Below, one piece after another: positions 8,637-17,336 of a stretch of DNA of 58,978 bases. Position numbers and translations under genes: made by a program. The notes below the pieces were generated by a model. It did not search any database. It saw only the letters and a list, made by a program, of their open reading frames with translations, and had not been told where the DNA came from. The DNA is taken from positions 1 to 58,978 of the forward strand of contig JAHDGY010000009.1 of NCBI GenBank assembly GCA_020631555.1. Direction: 5' to 3'. Numbering within the stretch: position 1 is the first letter of the stretch; every line of letters begins with the position of its first letter. The DNA comes from Flavobacteriales bacterium. Its GTDB lineage: Bacteria > Bacteroidota > Bacteroidia > Flavobacteriales_D > Parvicellaceae.

Positions 8637-9622
8637 TAATTCACTTCAGCAAAGACGTTCCGGCTAATTTACTTGAAAAGTATTGCGACGACAATTTCGC
8701 TCGATCATTTGTTGATTTGAATTATATAGTCGTCGTCACGGGTTCGAAGATTCGAGAAGTGACTGATAATTTGAAAAAATTTGTACTTGAACAATTTGAG
8801 TTCGATTCGGATTTGCAACTTGGTTCGCTAGATTATAGGTCAAAAATAGGGATTCAACTGACTTCGGTAGAGATAAATAACCTGAATACCGTTTTGTGCT
8901 ATGGCCCATGTTCTGTGGAAAGTCGAGACCAGATAATGAAAGTAGCAGAGAAGATTTCGGAGTTAGGTTTGACCACAATTCGGGGCGGGTGTTACAAGCC
9001 CAGAACATCTCCATACTCTTTTGCTGGACTGGAAAAAGAAGGGTTAGAATTACTGTCTGAAGTCCGCAGTAAATATGGTCTAAAAGTAATAACGGAGGTG
9101 CGCGATGTTTCCCATGTTACTGAAGTAATTGAATCTGCTGATATTGTTCAGATTGGCACCAAAGCAATGTATAATTGGGATTTACTTTCAGCTTGCGGAG
9201 AGGCCAGAAAACCTGTATTATTAAAGCGAGGTTTTGGCAGTACCCTGCAAGAATTTGTACAAGCTGCTGAGTTCATATTAGTTAAAGGTAATTCGGATGT
9301 TATTTTGTGTGAAAGGGGAATTAGAACTTTTGAGGATAAAACGCGATTCACACTTGATTTGGGTGGAGTAGCCTTTCTAAAAAGACACACTAACCTTCCG
9401 GTTTTTGTCGATCCTAGCCATGGCATGGGGCATTCTTACGGAGTTCCGGATTTGGCAAGAGCAGCGGCAGCTATGGGAGTAGAAGGAATACTAATCGAAG
9501 TCCATCCAAATCCCGAACTGGCTCTTTCCGATGCTGCGCAACAGATTGATTTAGTTGGCCTTGAAAGTCTTACAAATAGATTGAAAAAGGTCTGTTCAGC
9601 TGTTGATAGGCAAGTAATATAG
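8633..9622 (+). CDS. aroF: 3-deoxy-7-phosphoheptulonate (DAHP) synthase, type I-beta with N-terminal regulatory-like domain
   Basis: This enzyme catalyses the first step of the shikimate pathway from phosphoenolpyruvate and erythrose 4-phosphate. The catalytic barrel begins near residue 80 with VLCYGPCSVESRD and RGGCYKPRTSPYSFAGLE. It continues with CERGIRTFEDKTRFTLDL and VDPSHGMGHSYGVP. Residues 1-70 are similar in length and position to the ferredoxin-like feedback domain of the Thermotoga maritima enzyme. The gene overlaps kdsA by 4 bases. KdsA and this enzyme belong to the same structural family, so two related synthases sit side by side in one operon. The symbol is generic; the allosteric ligand cannot be told. 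Confidence 0.92.
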   Translation: MIIHFSKDVPANLLEKYCDDNFARSFVDLNYIVVVTGSKIREVTDNLKKFVLEQFEFDSDLQLGSLDYRSKIGIQLTSVEINNLNTVLCYGPCSVESRDQIMKVAEKISELGLTTIRGGCYKPRTSPYSFAGLEKEGLELLSEVRSKYGLKVITEVRDVSHVTEVIESADIVQIGTKAMYNWDLLSACGEARKPVLLKRGFGSTLQEFVQAAEFILVKGNSDVILCERGIRTFEDKTRFTLDLGGVAFLKRHTNLPVFVDPSHGMGHSYGVPDLARAAAAMGVEGILIEVHPNPELALSDAAQQIDLVGLESLTNRLKKVCSAVDRQVI

Positions 9623-9633
9623 TTTAAAAATTT

Positions 9634-10257
9634 ATGGGTACTTATTTTCTACGATTTCTGCTTGTTTTGTTTGTTGGTAGTTTGGCGGCTCAGTCGCAAC
9701 AGCAAAACGATTGTGAGCAAGAAATAAAAATCCACAGGGATTCAATTTTACAACTTTTCACTGATTCGGTAAGATCTCCGTTGCATAAGTCTGCGATAAA
9801 ATCATTTTCTGGTCAAAGGTATTTTGAACCTGATTGTTCCTACAAGGTCGTAGCTAAGTTTCGAAAGGAAATTGGTACTCCTTTTCAAATGAAAACGAGT
9901 AGCGAGAAGACCAAGTTGTATCGCAAATTTGGCACGGTTCAATTTGAGTTGCATGATTCTATGCATGTTCTCAATGTGTACCAGAGAGCTATTTACAATA
10001 AGTTTCCTTCCGATGAAAGTACAAAGTATCTGTTTCTTCCTTTTTTCGATTTGACTACAGGACATGAGTGTTACGAAACAGGACGATATTTGGAGTTGAA
10101 GTTTCCAAAGTCAGATACCGTTTATCTTGATTTTAACTATTGTTTTAATCCCTATTGCAGTTATTCAGATGGATTTTCCTGTCCGATTCCTCCTAGAGAG
10201 AATTTTCTCAATTGTCGAGTAGAGGCGGGAGAGAAACGATATTTAAAGCAGAAATAA
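9634..10257 (+). CDS. Secreted DUF1684-family protein
   Basis: The 207-residue product has a signal peptide (FLRFLLVLFVGSLAAQSQ). The mature domain matches the DUF1684 pattern: YKVVAKFRKE, an FELHDSMHVLNVYQ strand, LFLPFFDLTTGHECYETGRY, and the end block DFNYCFNPYCSYSDGFSCP, IPPRENFLNC. Family members are found throughout Bacteroidota and have no firmly assigned activity. It starts 11 bases after the DAHP synthase gene on the same strand and may be the operon's fourth gene. Its 3' end overlaps the best available start of the next gene. Confidence 0.85.
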   Translation: MGTYFLRFLLVLFVGSLAAQSQQQNDCEQEIKIHRDSILQLFTDSVRSPLHKSAIKSFSGQRYFEPDCSYKVVAKFRKEIGTPFQMKTSSEKTKLYRKFGTVQFELHDSMHVLNVYQRAIYNKFPSDESTKYLFLPFFDLTTGHECYETGRYLELKFPKSDTVYLDFNYCFNPYCSYSDGFSCPIPPRENFLNCRVEAGEKRYLKQK

Positions 10258-10817
10258 TTAATAGCCGAGCCATAGTAATTCTTGCGGGTTTAACCATAAT
10301 AGGTTTTCCTGCGCTTGCTCGAATTATATTCGAGTTTTCTGTCGAGGATCAACCATTCGTTTCAATTTTATTTACAAAGTCTAATCTTTTTCTTGAGATA
10401 ATTGTTGGTGCGGTTTATGGAGTTTTATCAGGTGTCATTGCTTGGTTGCTTGTTCGATCAGAGTTGCTAAAATCCGTTCGATTAAAATACCAGAGGCTTA
10501 TTACTGGCTTTGAATTATCAAATCAAGAAATTATTTTCATTTCAATTTGTGCGGGTGTTGGTGAAGAAATTTTGTTCCGTGGAGTTTTGCAGCCTCTTTA
10601 TGGAATTTGGATTGTGGCAGCAGTATTTGTCGCAATTCATGGTTATTTATCTCCCAAAAACTGGAGATTAAGCATCTATGGAGTCGTGATGACAATCATA
10701 ATAGTTGGAGTAGGGTATATGAGCAAGTACCTAGGATTAACCTCTGCGATTATTGCCCATACGATGATTGATATAGTTTTGCTAAAAAAGCTAAGTTCTT
10801 CTAGCCTTCAAACGTAA
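10212..10817 (+). CDS. CPBP-family intramembrane metalloprotease (CAAX-like)
   Basis: This is a 201-residue, multi-helix protein with the three ABI/CPBP motifs: EEILFRG (EExxxR), FVAIHGY (FxxxH) and IIAHTMID (HxxxD/N). It is predicted to act within the inner membrane. In bacteria such proteins are mostly of unknown substrate; some protect against bacteriocins. No ATG occurs in the first part of the frame. The TTG at 10212 lies inside the DUF1684 gene (46-base overlap), so the true start is uncertain. It converges on porT with a 17-base overlap of 3' ends. Confidence 0.8.
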   Translation: MSSRGGRETIFKAEIINSRAIVILAGLTIIGFPALARIIFEFSVEDQPFVSILFTKSNLFLEIIVGAVYGVLSGVIAWLLVRSELLKSVRLKYQRLITGFELSNQEIIFISICAGVGEEILFRGVLQPLYGIWIVAAVFVAIHGYLSPKNWRLSIYGVVMTIIIVGVGYMSKYLGLTSAIIAHTMIDIVLLKKLSSSSLQT

Positions 10818-11562
10818 ACGAAATGGTCCAGACTCTAGAGTTGAGACTTTCAATTGGTCTGGAGAATTGTGTATCATCTTGCATCAGCAAATTGTTGATA
10901 CCATGACCATATTTGAGTTCAATTCCGAATTTAAAATAGCGCATGAAAAAATCGAAGCCCCCGCCTATTTCTACGGCAATGTCGTTTCTTTTAACCTTAA
11001 CAGTTTGATCTCGAGCGATTATTCCTTCGTTATCTACAGTTGATTGCGAAGACATGTCGAGGCTGTATCTTCCTCCAACTATTGCGTAAGCTGCAAAATT
11101 GTTAATTCTGTCCGTTCTGATTTTGGCCAAAATAGGAGCGTCTAGAGTCACAATTTCAATTGGCTTTTCCACGATTCCTGCAGTGGTGAATGTGGTGTCG
11201 CTGGCCAAATAATACTCCAACCTACGTTCTTGAAACGACAACGCTGGAGCAAACCTAACTTTAAAGTTTTTGTGCAAATTCATGGAGGCGATAAGCCCGA
11301 GATTTAATCCAGGTTTCGGGACTACCTGAATACTGGTAATTGAATCCGAGCTGAATTTAAAATCGTCCTTTGTTTTCAGATAGTAGTTTCCAGCATTGTA
11401 TCCGAGCAAAAATCCAAAATGAAACAAGTGCTCATCGAAAGTTTTTAAATTTTTTAGTTGAGTTTGTCTTCGAACCTTCCCTCTTTGTTTTTTTCGAAGT
11501 CCTTGTGCATTGCTCAAGTTTCCAATTCCAAGAATTAATAGTATTACCGCAATTTGTCTCAT
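10801..11562 (-). CDS. porT: PorT-family outer-membrane beta-barrel protein
   Basis: The 253-residue protein has a signal peptide (MRQIAVILLILGIGNLSNAQ) and alternating strands typical of a small outer-membrane barrel, ending in VWTISFTFEG. GFLLGYNAGNYYLK and the position directly downstream of ubiE match the PorT arrangement seen in many Bacteroidota. In Porphyromonas gingivalis PorT is needed for type IX secretion. A cargo candidate with a sorting tail is present in this window at 23,979. The paralogous PorT-like barrels of this phylum make exact orthology uncertain without a tree. Confidence 0.8.
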   Translation of the reverse strand: MRQIAVILLILGIGNLSNAQGLRKKQRGKVRRQTQLKNLKTFDEHLFHFGFLLGYNAGNYYLKTKDDFKFSSDSITSIQVVPKPGLNLGLIASMNLHKNFKVRFAPALSFQERRLEYYLASDTTFTTAGIVEKPIEIVTLDAPILAKIRTDRINNFAAYAIVGGRYSLDMSSQSTVDNEGIIARDQTVKVKRNDIAVEIGGGFDFFMRYFKFGIELKYGHGINNLLMQDDTQFSRPIESLNSRVWTISFTFEG

Positions 11563-11590
11563 CCGTTTTTCGAACGCACGAATATCCGAA

Positions 11591-12319
11591 TTATTTTCGT
11601 CCGATGTAGATTGCGGCTATCCCGCCGCTCAATTTTATTTGATAACAGTTCAAATAACCAATCTTTCTCATGATCTCCAAAAAGCTTTCTCCTTCTGGAA
11701 AAGCTTCAATAGAACGTGGTAAATAAGTGTAGGCAGATTTGTCCTTAGAAATTATCCTTCCTATAAACGGTAAAATCACTCGGGAGTAAAATCCATAAAG
11801 TTGTTTTAATGGAAATCTTTGGGGTTGTGTTAGTTCTAGCACCAGCGCAATTCCGTCTGGTTTTAGTACACGTCTCATTTGTTCGAGGCCCGAGGGTAAG
11901 TTTTCAAAATTTCTAACTCCAAAACTTACTGTAACTGCGTCAAAAGAATCATTGTCGAAGGGCAAATTTTCTGAGTCACCATGAACTAATTCTATGGTGT
12001 TGTCCACGCCCATTTTTTTTACTTTCTGCCGACCAATTTCTAGCATGCCGTTGGAAATATCTGCCCCAACGATTTTATTCGCACCGGTTTTTAAAGCTTC
12101 AATTGCAAAATCACCAGTTCCAGTTGCGAGATCTAGAACTGATCCTGGTTTAACTGTTGAGATTAATTTGATTGCTCGTTTCCGCCATCTTCGGTCAATC
12201 CCTCCCGAAAGAAGATGGTTCAGTAGATCGTATCTGCCAGCAATGTTGTCAAACATTTCGGCTACCTGTTCCTTTTTAGAGGAATCTTTCTCTTCGTACG
12301 GTTTAACTTTTGTCCCCAT
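11591..12319 (-). CDS. ubiE: UbiE/MenG: demethylmenaquinone methyltransferase
   Basis: A class I SAM-dependent methyltransferase that makes menaquinone from demethylmenaquinone. Visible are AEMFDNIAGRYDLLNHLLSG near the start, the SAM motif VLDLATGTGDFA, the family block AVTVSFGVRNFENL, and the C-terminal YLPRSIEAFPEGESF and GGIAAIYIGRK. The length of about 242 residues is standard. ATG 12319 follows the trkH stop by one base; an alternative at 12328 overlaps trkH by 8 bases. It sits in a minus-strand run aspC-trkH-ubiE-porT. Confidence 0.95.
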   Translation of the reverse strand: MGTKVKPYEEKDSSKKEQVAEMFDNIAGRYDLLNHLLSGGIDRRWRKRAIKLISTVKPGSVLDLATGTGDFAIEALKTGANKIVGADISNGMLEIGRQKVKKMGVDNTIELVHGDSENLPFDNDSFDAVTVSFGVRNFENLPSGLEQMRRVLKPDGIALVLELTQPQRFPLKQLYGFYSRVILPFIGRIISKDKSAYTYLPRSIEAFPEGESFLEIMRKIGYLNCYQIKLSGGIAAIYIGRK

Positions 12320-12320
12320 A

Positions 12321-14162
12321 TTATCCAACCATTGTATGCCCCTCAGGATATTTGTATGCCTTGCTAATTACTGATTTCCCGAATAAATAAGCCACTGTTA
12401 ACGTACCTACTCGGCCAACAAACATTGACAAGATGATGATATATTTTCCTGCTTCAGACAGATTTGGCGTTAGTCCAGTAGATAACCCCACGGTTCCGAA
12501 TGCAGAAACTTCCTCAAAAATTAGGTCCATAATATCAAACCCTTGTTCAAACAAGTGGCTTTCGGTTATGCTTAAAAGGAATATGCAGATCATATTTCCA
12601 GCAACGAAAAACAAAAAGATTGCAAATGATTTTAGAATTAGGTCATTTGAAATCGTTCGTTTAAATAGCTCTGCATGTTTTTTTCCTGTTATTGTCGCGA
12701 TAAGCGAAGCCCATAATATTGCAAAGGTAGATGTTTTTATCCCACCACCAGTAGAACTTGAAGAAGAACCAATAAACATCAAAACAACCATCATAAAAAG
12801 CATTGGAGCACCTATGCTACCAATATCCGCTGAATTAAATCCAGAAGTTCGTGTAACGGATTGAAATAAGGATGTAATCAAAGCTTCTCCGGTGTCGTAT
12901 CCTTCTAGCGTATTATTTCGCTCCAACCAGAAATAAAATAGGGTACCGGCGATAACAAGTCCTAAAGAAAAGTATACTGCTATTTTTGTACTGAAACTAA
13001 CTTGTTTCCACGGGTATTTCAGTCTTTCTCGGAGGTTTTGTACGTCGAACAAATCGAAAATGGATGCAAAACCAAGTGCCCCAACGAAAACGAGCATGGT
13101 GACGTTTAAATGGATCATCCAATTGTTGCGAATGGACTCATGAAATAATCCATCGGAAAACAAGGATAATCCGGCATTATTGAATGCAGAAACGGAATGG
13201 AAGATTGATGAAAATATTTTGTCGCCAATTGTACCAACTTCTGAACCAGCAAACTTCACATCTTTGTCCCAGAACATGAACATTAAGAAGGCTCCAATTA
13301 ACTCAATAAGGGTACTCCAAACTACTATTTTGCCAAACGTGCTTTTGGTATCAACGATGGAGTTTCGATTCACAAAGTCTTCAATCAGAGAGTCGTGCTT
13401 TACCCCTAAACCAATTTTATTGAGCAACAAAAAGAAAAAGCCAAATGCGATAATATTCAATCCGCCTAGTTTTATCAGAATTAGGATGATTACATGTCCC
13501 TTGTGGGTAAAGAAAGTAGCAGTATCTACAATCCCGAGTCCGGTAACACAGGTAGCACTGGTGGACATAAACAGAGCTTGCGTAAAATCCATAGATCCTT
13601 CAATTACGGTCATTTCCGGCATCATTAGGAGTAGCGCACCGAAGAAAATTATGGCCACGAAACTGAGCATGAAAACTGTTGCTGGATGCAGTCTCAAATT
13701 GGGCAGTAACTTCCTATCGGAATTGAGAATTTCAACAAAAACCAATACGAAGAAGTAGGCCTGAATAATTAAGGTTGAAATGTCTTGCGTATGATAAATT
13801 CCAATTTGTTCGAAAGCTCTGGGTAGCAGCATTGAACCAGTTAAATTGTATGCTAAACCTTCAACAATCAGAATAAGCATCAATATGACTTCAGACCAAT
13901 GTCGTCTGAAGAATTCTCGTGGCTGAAAGTCGTAAAGCCAACGGAGGATAAATCGTGCAATAAAAAAAGTGAAACTGGCTCTAATAATTACTACTAGTGT
14001 GTGCCTGGAATCACTAGATTGAGGAAATCCGTAATAGTACAATAACACCAGCAGTGTTCCCACCGAAACAATAAAACTGGAGACACTAAGAAGGGAAAGA
14101 ACTTTGTCTTTACTGTTGTACAGTGTTAGATTTATTCTTTCCCTAATTCGGTTAAATGCCAT
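12321..14162 (-). CDS. trkH: TrkH/KtrB-family potassium (or sodium) uptake subunit
   Basis: This 613-residue inner-membrane protein has four pore loops with the central glycine of each K+ selectivity filter: SATCVTGLGIVDT, VSAFNNAGLSLF, SVTRTSGFNSADIG and SAFGTVGLSTGLTP. The extra N-terminal helices, about 170 residues before the first loop, make it longer than KtrB and typical of Bacteroidota TrkH. The regulatory RCK partner (TrkA/KtrA) is not in the window. Its ATG shares one base with the aspC stop codon (TAATG), so the two are translationally linked. Confidence 0.92.
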   Translation of the reverse strand: MAFNRIRERINLTLYNSKDKVLSLLSVSSFIVSVGTLLVLLYYYGFPQSSDSRHTLVVIIRASFTFFIARFILRWLYDFQPREFFRRHWSEVILMLILIVEGLAYNLTGSMLLPRAFEQIGIYHTQDISTLIIQAYFFVLVFVEILNSDRKLLPNLRLHPATVFMLSFVAIIFFGALLLMMPEMTVIEGSMDFTQALFMSTSATCVTGLGIVDTATFFTHKGHVIILILIKLGGLNIIAFGFFFLLLNKIGLGVKHDSLIEDFVNRNSIVDTKSTFGKIVVWSTLIELIGAFLMFMFWDKDVKFAGSEVGTIGDKIFSSIFHSVSAFNNAGLSLFSDGLFHESIRNNWMIHLNVTMLVFVGALGFASIFDLFDVQNLRERLKYPWKQVSFSTKIAVYFSLGLVIAGTLFYFWLERNNTLEGYDTGEALITSLFQSVTRTSGFNSADIGSIGAPMLFMMVVLMFIGSSSSSTGGGIKTSTFAILWASLIATITGKKHAELFKRTISNDLILKSFAIFLFFVAGNMICIFLLSITESHLFEQGFDIMDLIFEEVSAFGTVGLSTGLTPNLSEAGKYIIILSMFVGRVGTLTVAYLFGKSVISKAYKYPEGHTMVG

Positions 14163-15349
14163 TAATTGAGTGCGGTTAAAGCTTCTTTAATTCTGGATAC
14201 AGCTTTTATCAACTCTTTTTCATCCGCGGCGTAAGAGAATCTAATGCAATTCGGGTCGCCAAAGGCTTCACCAGAAACAACTGCCACAAAGGCCTCTGAA
14301 AGCAAGAATTCACTTAAATCGCTGGGGCCAGAAATAGTTTTTCCATTATGTTGTTTTCCAAAATAATGCGACACATCTGGAAACAGATAGAATGCACCAG
14401 GAGGGGTGTTTACCTTTACACCAGGAATTTCTTTTAGTAATCCAATTACGAGGTCACGTCTTTTATGGAAAGCTTCTCTCATTTGTGAAGTGCACTCAGG
14501 ATCAGTATTAAGGGCGGCTATTGCTGCTCTTTGGCTAACACTTGATGTACCAGATGTAAACTGACCCTGAACTTTTGTGCAAGCGCTCGCAATCCATGTC
14601 GGGGCTCCGATGTATCCGATCCTCCAACCGGTCATTGCGAAGGCTTTTGAAACTCCGTTAACCGTGACCACTTGATCTTTAATACTATCAAATTGAGCTA
14701 AACTGGCGTGTTTTCCTTCGAAAACGATGTGCTCGTAAATTTCGTCTGACATCGCAATTATGTTTGGATGCTTTTCGAGGACTTTAGCAATTTTGCCTAG
14801 CTCTTCTTTGCTGTAAACCGATCCGCTTGGATTGCACGGAGAGCTAAACATCATCAACTTTGTTTTATCCGTGATGGCGGCTTCTAGTTGCTCTGCACTA
14901 ATTTTGAAATCCGTTTCGATAGTAGATTCAACAAATACTGGAATGCCTTCTGCAAATTTTACCACGTCTACGTAACTCACCCAAAAAGGAGTTGGTATAA
15001 TCACTTCATCACCTGGGTTCACAACGCTCATTACCAGATTGGCGATACTTTGCTTTGCACCAGTGGAAACAACAATTTGGTCTTTACTATATTCCAAACC
15101 ATTATCTCGTTTGAATTTATTGGAGATTGCCTCACGAAGATCGTCATAGCCATTAACTGGCATGTACCTCGTATAGTTTTGATCGATACCTTCTTTGGCT
15201 GCAGATTTTATAAAATCTGGAGTGTCGAAATCCGGCTCTCCCAAACTAAGACTAATAATGTCTTTTCCCTCGCTCTTTAATTGCCGAGCCTTTTTTGCCA
15301 TGGCAATTGTTGCAGACTCTGTAAGTCTTTCAATTCTATCCGATAACAT
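14162..15349 (-). CDS. aspC: Class I aminotransferase (aspartate aminotransferase-like)
   Basis: A PLP-dependent fold-type I enzyme of about 395 residues. Signatures are SLSLGEPDFDTPDFI, the substrate/PLP block FSSPCNPSGSVYSKEEL, MSDEIYEHIVF and the Schiff-base lysine in VSKAFAMTGWRIGY. Near the C terminus come VSGEAFGDPNCIRFSYA with the carboxylate-binding Arg. This is the subgroup Ib pattern shared by aspartate and prephenate aminotransferases, so substrate range may be broader than aspartate. ATG 15349 (MLSDRIERLTESATIAM) fits the family start better than 15367. Confidence 0.9.
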   Translation of the reverse strand: MLSDRIERLTESATIAMAKKARQLKSEGKDIISLSLGEPDFDTPDFIKSAAKEGIDQNYTRYMPVNGYDDLREAISNKFKRDNGLEYSKDQIVVSTGAKQSIANLVMSVVNPGDEVIIPTPFWVSYVDVVKFAEGIPVFVESTIETDFKISAEQLEAAITDKTKLMMFSSPCNPSGSVYSKEELGKIAKVLEKHPNIIAMSDEIYEHIVFEGKHASLAQFDSIKDQVVTVNGVSKAFAMTGWRIGYIGAPTWIASACTKVQGQFTSGTSSVSQRAAIAALNTDPECTSQMREAFHKRRDLVIGLLKEIPGVKVNTPPGAFYLFPDVSHYFGKQHNGKTISGPSDLSEFLLSEAFVAVVSGEAFGDPNCIRFSYAADEKELIKAVSRIKEALTALN

Positions 15350-15404
15350 AATTTTATCCAGTATCACAATTTCTAAAAAATGACCATAAATTATGGCCGA
15401 AAAA

Positions 15405-15434
15405 CAAAGCTAAAACAAAATATTTGGTCAACAA
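15405..15434 (-). promoter_or_regulatory. Promoter of the aspC-trkH-ubiE-porT run
   Basis: On the minus strand TTG occurs 16 or 19 bases before TAGCTTTG, fitting the Bacteroidota TTG/TAnnTTTG pattern. The box is about 55 bases ahead of the aspC start. Confidence 0.5.
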
Positions 15435-15538
15435 CGGACAAGCAATATAATTGATCGTTAATCATACCATAAAACCAATTTCGGAGTTCATAAAGTCACA
15501 TAATCTCTTTATTATTGGATACTACATTAAATCATTTT

Positions 15539-16060
15539 ATGGAACAGGTTGCAGATATAGTAATGTTTATGTTTCCGGCAATTGCGGTAATTGCCACTAC
15601 TATTTATTTGTTAAATAAGTATTTAGACGAAGTGAGGATTCACAAGAGTATTCAACTTCGTGAAACAAATTCGAAAACAGTTCTTCCAATTCGTTTGCAG
15701 GCATATGAGAGGCTAGTGCTGTATCTAGAGAGAATTAACCCAAACAATTCCATTATGCGACTGCATAAATCCGGAATGTCGGCCAGCAAATTGCAGCAAG
15801 AGTTGATCAAGTCTATTCGGGATGAATTTGATCATAATATGGCGCAACAAGTTTATGTTTCAATTCAAGCATGGAACATGGTTAAACAAGCTAAAGAAGA
15901 GATCGTTAATCTCATTAATTTATGTGCAAACAAAGTAGGTGACCAAGCCACGGGTATTGACCTTAGCGGACTGATTTTCGAAACACTGGCTAAAAGCAAA
16001 ACTCACCCTACCAACATCGCATCTAACTACTTAAAGCAAGAAATTAAGGAGTTTTGGTAA
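15539..16060 (+). CDS. Conserved Bacteroidota membrane-anchored protein (DUF7935-like)
   Basis: The product of about 173 residues has one N-terminal membrane helix (ADIVMFMFPAIAVIATTIYL) and a helical cytosolic domain. That domain carries IRLQAYERLVLYLERINP and EFDHNMAQQVYVSIQAWNMV, patterns I associate with a conserved uncharacterised family of this phylum. ATG 15539 is preferred; a TTG at 15515 would add eight residues. No function is known. It stands alone on the plus strand between aspC and a convergent gene. Confidence 0.75.
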   Translation: MEQVADIVMFMFPAIAVIATTIYLLNKYLDEVRIHKSIQLRETNSKTVLPIRLQAYERLVLYLERINPNNSIMRLHKSGMSASKLQQELIKSIRDEFDHNMAQQVYVSIQAWNMVKQAKEEIVNLINLCANKVGDQATGIDLSGLIFETLAKSKTHPTNIASNYLKQEIKEFW

Positions 16061-16084
16061 TTATTATTCTTGCAATTACTTGAA

Positions 16085-17044
16085 TCACGAATGGGTAAAC
16101 CAATAGATGAGTTTACCTAACCAAGTTTTTTTGGGGTTAGAGAATTCTTCAACCTGAACTTTACGTTTAGTTACAGAATAACCGCCAGAATGGACAGTTT
16201 TCTTTTTTGATTTCTTCTTGGCGACTGCTTTTGCCTTTGGCTTGTAATTGGCGGCATTAACTAATTGCTGAATTTCTTTATTTGAAGGGGTTTTAAATTT
16301 CTTTTGGGATTTGGGTTTGCGTTGCTCCCGGTTTTCGAATCGTTTCTTTGGACGACGCTTTGGTTTAGAAGGCTTTTTATGCTCAGTTGTTTTTTCTACC
16401 AGTGTATCTTCATTTGAATTCTCAACCTTAACTGAAGGTTCTGGCAAATCAATCTTATCCACCACTTTAACGCCTTGAAGCTTTACCTCAGGAGTGGTAA
16501 TAGTAACAGCTTGTTGAGATAATTTGATTAGTTCATCTTCTGGTAATCCATCATAATTTAGACTGTCCTTTTCAGGAAATTCTATTGCTTGTGCGCCACC
16601 CATATCACCTTCGCCACTTAGCTGAATATGCCTGGCTTCTGCTTCTGCCTCAATCTGCTGAACAGTGATTGTTTTTTCTTCCTTTGAAAAATCCGTTGGA
16701 TTTTGAGCTGATTCTGGATTTGAATAGAAGTTCGTTGGTTCATTGACTTCAACTGCTGCTTTTTCCTGAATTTCCTCTGCCGGTTTGTTGATTGCTGAAT
16801 CTGAAATCGAAATGGCTATCGGTACCTCAATAACCGTGTTTTTGGTCGGCCCTGTCTGGTTAAATTGGTTATTATCAGTTTCCTGAACTCCAAATTCCTT
16901 TTCTAGAAATTCAACAACCTTGTCTTCCAATTTGGTGTTAAGGCCAGTTCCAAAAGAAAGGCTAAAATCACCTTTATCATTAATTGCTGATTTTATTTCG
17001 TTCGGAGTTTTTCCTAGTCTTCTGGCAATCTGTCCAAGTCGCAT
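16085..17044 (-). CDS. Hypothetical protein with IF2-N-like helix-turn-helix start and basic low-complexity region
   Basis: About 319 residues. The first 50 (MRLGQIARRLGKTPNEIKSA) resemble the small N-terminal domain of translation factor IF2. The middle is acidic and Glu/Pro-rich. Towards the C terminus comes a Lys/Arg-rich stretch (KKPSKPKRRPKKRFENREQR and nearby) and a short ending KTWLGKLIYWFTHS that could touch the membrane. It is probably a nucleic-acid-binding or scaffold protein; no function is assigned. ATG 17044 is chosen over 17062 because it begins the recognisable domain. Confidence 0.7.
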   Translation of the reverse strand: MRLGQIARRLGKTPNEIKSAINDKGDFSLSFGTGLNTKLEDKVVEFLEKEFGVQETDNNQFNQTGPTKNTVIEVPIAISISDSAINKPAEEIQEKAAVEVNEPTNFYSNPESAQNPTDFSKEEKTITVQQIEAEAEARHIQLSGEGDMGGAQAIEFPEKDSLNYDGLPEDELIKLSQQAVTITTPEVKLQGVKVVDKIDLPEPSVKVENSNEDTLVEKTTEHKKPSKPKRRPKKRFENREQRKPKSQKKFKTPSNKEIQQLVNAANYKPKAKAVAKKKSKKKTVHSGGYSVTKRKVQVEEFSNPKKTWLGKLIYWFTHS

Positions 17045-17069
17045 ACGGATGTATTTTAGCAATAAGTTG

Positions 17070-17077
17070 CAAAGGTA
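17070..17077 (-). promoter_or_regulatory. TAnnTTTG promoter box
   Basis: TACCTTTG read on the minus strand lies 25 bases before the ATG at 17044. It matches the Bacteroidota -7 element; the -33 TTG is not obvious. Confidence 0.4.
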
Positions 17078-17336
17078 GGTTTACTCTGGTAAAATTAAAA
17101 TTTGATTTTTTTTGACTGAGGCCAGGGTTCTTAGGGTATGGAATAGATAATTAAATAAGAAGATACTCTCATTTCTGAAACACAATGGTATTACATACGT
17201 ATTGAAACTTTATACCGGTTTGTACATCTTCGGGGTAAATTGAATCAAATTTTGACTAAACAACTTGTAATTTTTTTCGAACTTAGATTGAAAAAGTTGT
17301 TGTCGCTCACTAAAAGAAAATGAAAAAAAACAAGCG

